A stretch of DNA of 5,714 nucleotides from Ignavibacteriaceae bacterium (lineage in GTDB: Bacteria > Bacteroidota > Ignavibacteria > Ignavibacteriales > Ignavibacteriaceae), in contig JAIOIM010000769.1 in the NCBI GenBank assembly GCA_019912505.1, positions 1 through 5,714 on the forward strand, in the 5' to 3' direction. The position numbers were made by a program, and so were the translations under genes. Below, piece by piece: positions 1-4,798 of this stretch (positions within the stretch are counted from its first letter, which is position 1; every line of letters starts with the position of its first letter). The notes under the pieces are model-generated. The model had not been told where the DNA came from. It did no database searches and saw nothing but the letters and a program-made list of their open reading frames with translations.

Positions 1-782
1 TTGTTGATGCCAAATTAAAGAATGAAAAGATTACCACAGATTGGTATAAAAAAGAATTTCTTTCAAGTGATTTAACTTCCGAAGAAATTGCTATCAATTC
101 TGGCTTAAACAAGAAAACAATTTCCAATATGTATAATTCAGCAACAAAAGAAATTGTAATTGAAGCCTCTAATGCTCATTATGACCAACTTTACAATGCA
201 ATTAGTGCCCTTGTTGATGACGAAAGTGATTTTAGTTTGACTCTCACTATTAAAATGAAAACAGTTAGTGTAGAATTAAATATCAGTGAAAGTCTTATTG
301 TCATAAATACATTGGCAGTAAAACGAGCTGCATTACGTGGTGGTTTGTGGAGCACTGCTGGTAAACGAGTTGAAAAACCATTGATGCAAACGCTTTGCAA
401 ATTATATGGTGTTACGGACTCAAACTATGCTGTAAAATTAAAAGGCAAGAGCGATGATGAGTCAACCTTTGAAAGAGAAATAGATTTTTATTTGGTGGAA
501 GGAACAAATAATCATAAATGTGAAGTCAAGTTAATGGGTAAGGGTAATCCAGAAAGTGCAGACGCAGTTATCGCACGAGATAGTAAAGTATTTGTTGCAG
601 ACAAACTTTCAGAAACGAATAAAAATCAACTCGACAGTTTGAATGTAAATTGGGTGGAATTAAGGAATGATAATGGTTATAAAAAATTCAGCGAAGTTCT
701 AACGAATCTTAGAATTCCATTTTCCTTAAATGGTGAATATGACGATGCTAAATTAGAACAAATATTTAAAGAAATATTCTAA
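1..782 (+). CDS. Probable type II restriction endonuclease, CfrBI-like (5' end outside window)
   Basis: The frame is open from position 3 to the TAA at 780-782, giving 259 visible residues with no clear start, so the true start lies upstream. An in-frame ATG at 129 is probably internal, because the residues before it (EEIAINSGLNKKTISN) read as a helix-turn-helix continuous with the rest. The core looks like a PD-(D/E)XK nuclease. Numbered from the ATG at 129, it has E82 in a VEKPLMQ helix, D119 in EREIDFYLV, and E132-V-K134 in CEVKLMGKGNPESAD. A strand and helix follow (SKVFVADKL, VNWVELRN). From memory, this pattern and the EKP and EVKLMGKGNPESAD motifs resemble CfrBI-type enzymes, which cut double-stranded DNA in the cytoplasm and need a partner methyltransferase. 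No methyltransferase is visible; it would have to be upstream. The gene ends 6 bases before repeat A, as cassette cargo would. The nuclease fold is fairly secure; the family name is less so. Confidence 0.62.
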   Translation, partial: VDAKLKNEKITTDWYKKEFLSSDLTSEEIAINSGLNKKTISNMYNSATKEIVIEASNAHYDQLYNAISALVDDESDFSLTLTIKMKTVSVELNISESLIVINTLAVKRAALRGGLWSTAGKRVEKPLMQTLCKLYGVTDSNYAVKLKGKSDDESTFEREIDFYLVEGTNNHKCEVKLMGKGNPESADAVIARDSKVFVADKLSETNKNQLDSLNVNWVELRNDNGYKKFSEVLTNLRIPFSLNGEYDDAKLEQIFKEIF

Positions 783-788
783 ACGCAA

Positions 789-1082
789 GCTAACAAGTTA
801 TTCCGATTAAAGTCAACTCGTAATTTAGATGCTCGATAAAATATTTTTAATCCCTTTCGGGGCGTAGTTATCCCGAAAGAATATGTTGGTTCTTTTTTTG
901 CGGTGGGGCTATCCCAATTTTTCGTCATTTAGGATATGAAAGATTAGAATTAAAACAAACCTTCCTTTTTACCATGTAAAAAGTAGAAGGAAATCTTTAA
1001 AATAATATTAACTACGGTGTTGTGTTTTAACAACTTGTCACGTCCGTTAGCTAACGGACTGACGGATAACACGCCGTTAGGC
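789..1082 (+). repeat. Cassette repeat copy A (attC-like, ~294 bases)
   Basis: This fills most of the gene-free stretch between the nuclease and the BrnT-like toxin. The left end is GCTAAC (789-794), two bases, then GTTATTCCG (797-805). The right end is CGGATAAC (1063-1070), ACGCC, then GTTAGGC (1076-1082), which matches the integron core GTTRRRY. The left and right inner boxes pair with one extra base on the left side, as in attC L boxes. Inside are three hairpins: CTTTCGGG/CCCGAAAG (854-861/872-879), CCTTC-CTTTTTAC/GTAAAAAG-TA-GAAGG (960-990, loop CAT), and an 18-base perfect palindrome at 1042-1059. It is about 95% identical by eye to copy B. I see no credible reading frame in it. It could also be a structured RNA gene or a terminator-rich spacer. 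Confidence 0.8.
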
Positions 1083-1108
1083 GACTCTCAATATGATGAA
1101 ATTTTAGA

Positions 1109-1138
1109 TTGACAATAGGCATACATTATTATTATATT
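1109..1138 (+). promoter_or_regulatory. Possible cassette promoter for the brnT-like operon
   Basis: TTGACA at 1109-1114 matches the sigma-70 -35 consensus exactly. After an 18-base spacer comes TATATT at 1133-1138, a fair -10 box, 15 bases before the toxin ATG at 1154. It lies just inside the cassette start, so the module could be expressed wherever it is inserted. The region is very AT-rich, so a chance -10 match is easy. Confidence 0.42.
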
Positions 1139-1153
1139 ATAAATAAAAAATAA

Positions 1154-1420
1154 ATGAAACATTACGATTGGGACGATAAAAAGAATGAGTTTTTGAAAAA
1201 AAATCGAGGAATATCTTTTGAAATAATTGTGAGTCAAATTGAACTTGGAAAATTATTAGTAATAACGAAGCATCAAAATCCTGAGAAATATCCTAATCAA
1301 AAGATATATGTCGTTGAATATGAAAATTATGCATATTTAGTTCCTTTTGTAGAGGACGAAGAAAAAGTGTTTTTAAAGACAATTATTCCAAGTCGAAAAG
1401 CAACAAAAAAATATATTTAA
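1154..1420 (+). CDS. BrnT-like toxin of a type II toxin-antitoxin pair
   Basis: This small basic protein of 88 residues has the layout of BrnT toxins. There is an N-terminal YDWDDKKNEFLKKNRGISFEII segment (Trp6-Asp7, then Lys and Asn, then a GISFE turn), central strands (LLVITKH, KIYVVEYENYAYLVPFV), and a C-terminal IIPSRKATKKY tail like the IISARKA...Y ending of the family. BrnT proteins have a RelE-like fold and act as ribonucleases that stop growth in the cytoplasm until neutralised. Its neighbour 10 bases downstream encodes a ribbon-helix-helix protein of the matching antitoxin type, and the toxin-first order is usual for BrnTA. No good Shine-Dalgarno site precedes the ATG; the leader is A/T only. 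The basic C-terminal motif is intact and I see no sign of inactivation. The family call is from motif memory, but the toxin-antitoxin context is strong. Confidence 0.75.
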   Translation: MKHYDWDDKKNEFLKKNRGISFEIIVSQIELGKLLVITKHQNPEKYPNQKIYVVEYENYAYLVPFVEDEEKVFLKTIIPSRKATKKYI

Positions 1421-1430
1421 GGTGTTTAAC

Positions 1431-1697
1431 ATGAAATTGGACAAAGAAGAAAAAGAAATACTTGAATCCTTTGAAAATGATGAATGGATTCCCATTAAAG
1501 ATTTCGAGAAAGAAAAAGCTAAATATCAACAAATAGCTAGAAATACATCTCTAAAAAACAGAAGAATTAACATTCGTCTTTCAGAAAAAGATTTGTCAAA
1601 CTTAAAAGCCAAATCGTTAGAAGAAGGCTTACCGTATCAAACATTAGTTGCAAGTATAATACACAAATATGTAAGCGGTAAATTCAGAGAAGTGTAA
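1431..1697 (+). CDS. CopG/BrnA-like ribbon-helix-helix antitoxin
   Basis: The protein has 88 residues if started at the ATG at 1431. A GTG at 1422 in the same frame would add MFN, but AAGGTG at 1419-1424 sits six bases before the ATG as a ribosome site, so the ATG is preferred. Residues 1-40 are charged and helical (LDKEEKEILESFE, DFEKEKAKYQQIARN), which fits a toxin-wrapping segment. Residues about 43-82 form a ribbon-helix-helix DNA-binding domain: the strand RINIRLSEKD, then helices around LSNLKAKSLEEGLPYQTLV and ASIIHKYVSG. The GLPYQTL...LHKYV-like pattern is typical of CopG-type antitoxins. It should bind and inhibit the upstream toxin and, as a dimer, repress the shared promoter. Unusually for the classical order in other families, the antitoxin comes second, as in BrnTA. 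The stop codon lies 12 bases before repeat B. Confidence 0.77.
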   Translation: MKLDKEEKEILESFENDEWIPIKDFEKEKAKYQQIARNTSLKNRRINIRLSEKDLSNLKAKSLEEGLPYQTLVASIIHKYVSGKFREV

Positions 1698-1709
1698 TCA
1701 TAAAAAGTT

Positions 1710-2006
1710 GCCCTAACCAGTTATCCCAATTAAAGTCAACTCGTAATTTAGATGTTCGATAAAATATTTTTTAAACTCTTTCGGGCATAGTTATCCCGAA
1801 AGAATATGTTGGTTCTTTTATTGCGGTGGGGCTATCCCAATTTTTCGTCATTTAGGATATGAAAGATTAGAATTAAAACAAACCTTCCTTTTTACCATGT
1901 AAAAAGTAGAGGGAAATCTTTAAAATAATATTAACTACGGTGTTGTGTTTTAACAACTTGTCACGTCGGTTAGCTAACGGACTGACGGATAGCACGCCGT
2001 TAGGGC
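1710..2006 (+). repeat. Cassette repeat copy B (attC-like, ~297 bases)
   Basis: This fills most of the gene-free stretch between the two toxin-antitoxin modules. The left end is GCCCTAAC (1710-1717), two bases, then GTTATCCCA (1720-1728). The right end is CGGATAGC (1986-1993), ACGCC, then GTTAGGGC (1999-2006), so its outer eight bases form a perfect inverted repeat. From 1821 to 2004 it differs from copy A at only three positions (1911, 1968, 1992), with a 90-base stretch (1821-1910) identical. The left third is more diverged and has small indels. The CTTTTTAC/GTAAAAAG hairpin is kept (1888-1895/1899-1906). In its outer arm the change at 1911 turns an A-T pair into a G-T wobble, so pairing survives. 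The central palindrome (1965-1982) has one mismatch. No reading frame is credible. Confidence 0.8.
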
Positions 2007-2018
2007 ACTAAAATCAAG

Positions 2019-2049
2019 TTTGTAAAAGTTTACAATTGTGTTAACTTTA
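2019..2049 (+). promoter_or_regulatory. Candidate Bacteroidetes-type promoter for higBA
   Basis: TTTG at 2019-2022 and TAACTTTA at 2042-2049 are separated by 19 bases. They match the Bacteroidetes -33/-7 pattern TTTG...TANNTTTG except for the last base. The toxin ATG follows four bases later, so the transcript would be nearly leaderless; no ribosome site is visible between the two. It lies in the cassette's own leader, after the 1999 core site. Confidence 0.4.
2020..2035. promoter_or_regulatory. Palindromic candidate operator for HigA autorepression
   Basis: TTGTAAA and TTTACAA form a perfect 7-base inverted repeat around a 2-base centre (AG). It overlaps the candidate -33 element and the promoter spacer and ends 18 bases before the toxin start. 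XRE-type antitoxins such as HigA commonly bind such palindromes as dimers and repress their own operon. The role is inferred from position and symmetry. Confidence 0.42.
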
Positions 2050-2053
2050 TACT

Positions 2054-2407
2054 ATGAAAAAAGTAATCTTTTATAAGAATACAAGAGGCGATTTTCCTGT
2101 AGAGGAGTTTTTAAATACGTTGACTGATAAGCAAGCCAAGAAAGTAGCCTGGGTTTTAAGAGTAATTAGAGATTTAGACATTGTTCCTAAAGAATACTTT
2201 AAAAAATTAACCGCTACTGATTTATGGGAGGTTAGAGTTCAAATTGGAAGTAATACATTAAGAATCTTGGGATTTATTCAAAGAGATAATTTTATTGTGT
2301 TAACCAATGCATTTCAAAAGAAAACTCAAAAGACACCTAAAAAAGAAATTGAGCTTGCTGAACAAAGAATGAAAGAATATCTAAATAGGAGCAGAAGTAA
2401 TGGATGA
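2054..2407 (+). CDS. higB: HigB/RelE-family toxin (Gp49-like)
   Basis: The protein has 117 residues, the usual length for the Gp49/HigB group. It shows the family pattern in order: an N-terminal strand (KKVIFYKN), two helices (PVEEFLNTL, KQAKKVAWVLRVIRDL), then YFKKLTATDLWEVRVQIGSNTLRILGF, FIVLTNAFQKKTQKTPKKEI, and a C-terminal helix (AEQRMKEYLNR). LWEVR, the RIL strand and the FQKKTQKTP motif are hallmarks. HigB toxins cut mRNA at the ribosome and stop translation in the cytoplasm. The final codons overlap the start of the antitoxin gene by eight bases, so the two are translationally coupled, with the toxin first as in other higBA operons. The ATG at 2054 is close behind the candidate promoter and has no Shine-Dalgarno site. 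Key basic residues of the active region (Arg and Lys in VRVQ, TLRI and QKKT) are present, so the toxin looks intact. Confidence 0.85.
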   Translation: MKKVIFYKNTRGDFPVEEFLNTLTDKQAKKVAWVLRVIRDLDIVPKEYFKKLTATDLWEVRVQIGSNTLRILGFIQRDNFIVLTNAFQKKTQKTPKKEIELAEQRMKEYLNRSRSNG

Positions 2408-2675
2408 TTTAGAAATATATATTGAAAAAAGGAAAACAAAAAGTAAAAAGTTTGCAAAAGATTTTGAAGCTGGTTATGAGAACTTCAAGATAGGTGTAGC
2501 ATTACGAGAAGCAAGAGAAAAAGCTGGAATAACACAAGAAGAACTTGCCCGAAAATTGAAAACAAAAAAGTCTGCAATATCAAGAATAGAAAACCATTCC
2601 GAAGATATAAGAATATCTACATTAAAAAACTATCTTGAAGCTATTGGGAAAAAACTTCAATTAAGTATAAGATAA
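2400..2675 (+). CDS. higA: HigA-like XRE-family antitoxin
   Basis: The protein has 91 residues, with a charged helical N-terminus (about 1-30, rich in Lys) followed by a helix-turn-helix of the Cro/C1 (XRE) type at about 32-87. The domain reads VALREAREKAGITQEELARKL, then TKKSAISRIENHSED and ISTLKNYLEAIGKKLQL. The ITQEELA and SAISRIE segments are the scaffold and recognition helices. It should bind and silence the HigB-like toxin and repress the operon. The start is fixed by the ATG at 2400 inside the toxin's last codons and by AGGAG at 2387-2391, eight bases upstream. This is one of the best ribosome sites in the window and would favour antitoxin synthesis over the toxin, whose own start lacks one. 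The stop codon lies 18 bases before repeat C. Confidence 0.87.
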   Translation: MDDLEIYIEKRKTKSKKFAKDFEAGYENFKIGVALREAREKAGITQEELARKLKTKKSAISRIENHSEDIRISTLKNYLEAIGKKLQLSIR

Positions 2676-2693
2676 TAAGTCATAGTTTAATAT

Positions 2694-2829
2694 GTGCCCT
2701 AACCAGTTATTCCGATTAAAGTCAACTCGTAATTTAGACGTTCGATAAAATATTTTTGAGTGCTTACGGGGTGTATTAATCTCGGAATAACAAACCTTGC
2801 TTTTTACTATATACTCGTCCCGTAAAAAG
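2694..2829 (+). repeat. Cassette repeat copy C, degenerate and truncated
   Basis: The first ~60 bases (GTGCCCTAAC at 2694-2703, then GTTATTCCGA at 2706-2715 and onward to about 2757) match copies A and B closely. After that, similarity is patchy. The counterpart of the CTTTCGGG hairpin is altered. About 75 bases of the A/B interior are missing. The CTTTTTAC/GTAAAAAG stem survives (2800-2807/2822-2829) with a 14-base loop in place of CAT. The central palindrome, the CGGATARC box and the GTTAGG core are absent, so it could not act as a full site. A perfect 10-base inverted repeat, GTTATTCCGA/TCGGAATAAC (2706-2715/2782-2791), is unique to this copy. Confidence 0.72.
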
Positions 2830-2985
2830 TCAATTTCAATAGGAGTATAAATCATACTTCAGCGTCTTTAAACATCCCTAAACGGGGTGTAATTTTGCAC
2901 TATTGTCCAAAGCTTTTTGGGGATTAAATAAATTTTTGCTACAAACCCCCTAATAAATTTGCAACAATTGTTTCAATTCCCCTCC
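2830..2985. other. Intergenic stretch between array and core operon, no gene seen
   Basis: This stretch is AT-rich with short G and C runs (GGGG near 2918-2921 and CCCCC near 2946-2950). I see no convincing reading frame, tRNA, riboswitch or clear terminator, and no similarity to the remaining part of repeats A and B. Confidence 0.5.
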
Positions 2986-3017
2986 CTTGCATATTCAGGT
3001 TAATAGTATTAAGTTTG
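2986..3017 (+). promoter_or_regulatory. Candidate Bacteroidetes-type promoter of rimP-nusA-infB
   Basis: TAAGTTTG at 3010-3017 is an exact match to the Bacteroidetes -7 motif TANNTTTG. CTTG at 2986-2989 (three of four bases of TTTG) lies 20 bases upstream, at the expected -33 spacing. Transcription would start near 3023-3026, about 30 bases before the rimP ATG and just ahead of the leader hairpin. A short inverted repeat, AGTATT/AATACT (3005-3010/3018-3023), brackets the -7 element. Confidence 0.45.
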
Positions 3018-3028
3018 AATACTTGTTT

Positions 3029-3050
3029 CGCCCCTTTGAGGGCGATTTTT
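3029..3050 (+). terminator. Terminator-like leader hairpin before rimP
   Basis: CGCCC (3029-3033) pairs with GGGCG (3040-3044) across a six-base loop and is followed by A and five T. The stem is short but all G-C, and it ends 12 bases before the rimP ATG. It would lie at the very 5' end of the operon transcript. It may act as an attenuator, stop read-through from the array, or protect the 5' end; the sequence alone does not decide. Confidence 0.4.
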
Positions 3051-3056
3051 GTTTGT

Positions 3057-3512
3057 ATGAATATTTTAAAAGAAAACATATATAAAATATCAGAGGAAAC
3101 AGCCGAAAAACACGGTTTGTTTTTAGTGGAGTTGATAGTCCGCGGCGACCATAATCGGCGCATTCTAGAAATTTTTGTCGATGGGGAAAAACAAGTTACC
3201 GCCGATGATTGCGCCGCTTTAAGCCGGCAAATAAACGAACAACTTGAAACGCTCCCGGAATTAAATTCTGTTTACCGTCTCGATGTTTCAACACCCGGAG
3301 TTGACAGACCGCTAAAATTTTTGAAGCAGTTTCCCAAAAACATTAACCGAAAATTTGAAGTTTCTTATAAAACAGATGTAGACGAAAAAACTTTAACGGC
3401 AGTTCTAACCGCCGTTGAGGGAGAAGAGCTTCACTTTTTATCAAATAAACAGCAGACAGTAATTAACTTTAATAACATAATAAAAGCTAATGTAATTGTT
3501 AGTTTTTCTTGA
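3057..3512 (+). CDS. rimP: Ribosome maturation factor RimP
   Basis: The protein has 151 residues from the ATG at 3057, normal for RimP. The frame stays open upstream to a TTG at 3015, but that would start inside the candidate promoter and adds a Cys-rich non-family segment, so the ATG is chosen. The N-terminal domain (about 1-80) has the alpha-beta pattern ISEETAEKHGLFLVELIVR, RRILEIFVDGE and TADDCAALSRQINEQLE. It ends in the hallmark RLDVSTPGVDRPLK, which matches the family's LEVSSPGLDRPL. The C-terminal part (about 95-151), an SH3-like barrel, runs from FPKNINRKFEVSYK to the end. RimP binds the 30S precursor and helps assemble its head in the cytoplasm. It is the first gene of the operon, and nusA starts 15 bases after its stop. 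No clear Shine-Dalgarno site precedes the ATG. Confidence 0.93.
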   Translation: MNILKENIYKISEETAEKHGLFLVELIVRGDHNRRILEIFVDGEKQVTADDCAALSRQINEQLETLPELNSVYRLDVSTPGVDRPLKFLKQFPKNINRKFEVSYKTDVDEKTLTAVLTAVEGEELHFLSNKQQTVINFNNIIKANVIVSFS

Positions 3513-3527
3513 TGGAGGAATGAAAAA

Positions 3528-4775
3528 ATGAATTTCGATATTGTTGAATCTTTTTCCCAGATGGTAAAAGAAAAAGGGATTGACAAAGACGTGCTCGGCG
3601 GCATTATCGAAGAAATCTTCGGCTTGCTTGTGCGGAAAAAATATGGCGAAGAAGCCGACTATGATGTAGTTGTAAATATGGATAAAGGCGATATCGAAAT
3701 ATTTCTTGTCAGGGAAATTGTTGAAGTTGTAGAAGATCCAAACAAACAAATTAGTATTGAAGAAGTTGATAAACGCGGCAACTCCGAAGAGCTTGAAGTG
3801 GGCGAAGAATTTGTTGAAAAAATTCAGCTTGCAACTTTCGGAAGAAGACTAATTACACTTGCTAAACAAAACCTGAACCAGCGTATTCGTGAAATTGAAA
3901 AAGATATTATTTATAACGTATACAACGAGCTTGAAGGTGAAATTGTTGTCGGCGATATTTACCAGATACGCAAACATGATATTTTAGTTAATCATAACAA
4001 AAACGAATTACTTCTACCCCGCAACGAACAAATTCCGCACGAAAGATATAAAAAGGGTGAAACCATTCGTGGAATAGTAAAAGAAGTAAAACGCGGCAAC
4101 ACCGGTCCTTTAATTATTATTTCGCGTGCCGATAACCTTTTCTTAAGAAGATTGTTCGAAATTGAAATTCCTGAAATTTATGACGGTATAATTGAAATAA
4201 AAGCAATTGCCCGCGAGCCCGGCGAACGCGCAAAAGTTGCGGTTGAGTCCCAGGATGCCCGTATAGACGCTGTTGGCGCATGTGTTGGAATGAAGGGTGT
4301 GCGTATTCACGCAATTGTAAGAGAACTTAACAACGAAAATATCGACGTTATCAATTATACCGAAGACCCGTATCTTTACATACAAAGATCGTTAGCCCCG
4401 GCTAAATTAAAAAATATCGAGCTTGATGAAATATCGCAAAAAGCTGTTGTTACTGCCGATAGCGATCAGGTTTCATTAATAGTAGGTCGTAACGGCGTTA
4501 ATATCCGCCTCGCAATCAAATTGACAGGCTATGAGATTGAAATATTAAGAGAAGAAAAACCGTTCGATGAGTATGAAGATGATATTGAATTAATAGACTT
4601 AAAAGAAGAACTTGGCTCGGAAGTATACGAGTTGTTGATAAACCATCGTTACGATACGGCAATTGAAGTTCTAACCGCCGGACCTGAAAAATTAAAAGAA
4701 ATTGAGGGTCTAGATGAAGAAAAAATTAACGAAATAATTGAAATAATTAAATCGCAGTTTGAAGACGAAGAGTAG
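3528..4775 (+). CDS. nusA: Transcription termination/antitermination factor NusA
   Basis: The protein has 415 residues. It lacks the long acidic repeats of the 495-residue E. coli protein, and this shorter form is common outside Proteobacteria. An N-terminal RNA-polymerase-binding domain spans about 1-130 (AKQNLNQRIREIEKD at its end). An S1 domain spans about 134-200 (GEIVVGDIYQIRKHDILV to GPLIIISR). KH1 spans about 230-277 with the loop GMKG at 254-257 (VGACVGMKGVRIHAIVREL). KH2 spans about 300-345 with GRNG at 320-323. A helix-hairpin-helix-like tail lies at about 375-407 (AGPEKLKEIEGLDEEKI). NusA binds RNA polymerase and nascent RNA and tunes pausing, termination and antitermination. GGAGG at 3514-3518 lies nine bases before the ATG. 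A nearer ATG at 3520 opens only three codons, and the site is too close to serve it. GC is higher here than in the array. Confidence 0.96.
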   Translation: MNFDIVESFSQMVKEKGIDKDVLGGIIEEIFGLLVRKKYGEEADYDVVVNMDKGDIEIFLVREIVEVVEDPNKQISIEEVDKRGNSEELEVGEEFVEKIQLATFGRRLITLAKQNLNQRIREIEKDIIYNVYNELEGEIVVGDIYQIRKHDILVNHNKNELLLPRNEQIPHERYKKGETIRGIVKEVKRGNTGPLIIISRADNLFLRRLFEIEIPEIYDGIIEIKAIAREPGERAKVAVESQDARIDAVGACVGMKGVRIHAIVRELNNENIDVINYTEDPYLYIQRSLAPAKLKNIELDEISQKAVVTADSDQVSLIVGRNGVNIRLAIKLTGYEIEILREEKPFDEYEDDIELIDLKEELGSEVYELLINHRYDTAIEVLTAGPEKLKEIEGLDEEKINEIIEIIKSQFEDEE

Positions 4776-4798
4776 TTAAAAAACAGGTAATTTTTATT

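Larger units (their letters stand above)
1..2830 (+). mobile_element. Integron-like gene-cassette array (integrase not in window)
   Basis: Three unrelated modules lie on one strand, each followed within 6-20 bases by a copy of the same long non-coding repeat: restriction endonuclease, BrnT/CopG-type toxin-antitoxin, HigBA toxin-antitoxin. Using the G|TTAGG core as the crossover, one complete cassette runs 1077-1999 (923 bases). The next starts at 2000 and ends in the degenerate third repeat. The opening of the higBA cassette (1999-2008, GTTAGGGCAC) is an exact reverse complement of the box at its end (2694-2703), the relation expected for an attC site and its own cassette. For the 1077-1999 cassette the match is only CCTAAC plus offset bases. 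No integrase or attI is visible, so this may be a cluster of attC-like sites without an integrase. A duplicated non-autonomous element inserted between genes is the main alternative. The left limit is the window edge, and the right limit is where repeat similarity stops. Confidence 0.55.

Noticed and set aside
1710..2006. Repeat copies as MITE-type transposable elements
   Set aside because: Copy B has 8-base terminal inverted repeats, but no target duplication is visible at either copy and copy A's ends match poorly. Position just after each stop codon fits cassettes better. It is kept only as an alternative.
789..2829. CRISPR array
   Set aside because: The repeats are about 295 bases and separated by whole genes, not short repeats with short unique spacers.
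2661..2855. Minus-strand 64-codon frame over repeat copy C
   Set aside because: It lies on repeat sequence, has no ribosome site or recognisable motif, and is not kept in copies A and B.
2918..2950. GGGG...CCCC pairing as a terminator
   Set aside because: Only four pairs form across a 20-plus-base AT-rich loop, with no extension of the stem.
3015..3056. TTG start extending RimP by 14 residues
   Set aside because: The codon overlaps the predicted -7 promoter element, the added residues are not family-like, and the ATG at 3057 gives the normal length.
3520..3531. Three-codon reading frame ATGAAAAAATGA ahead of nusA
   Set aside because: The ribosome site GGAGG is one base from this ATG, too close to use, and fits the nusA ATG at 3528 properly.
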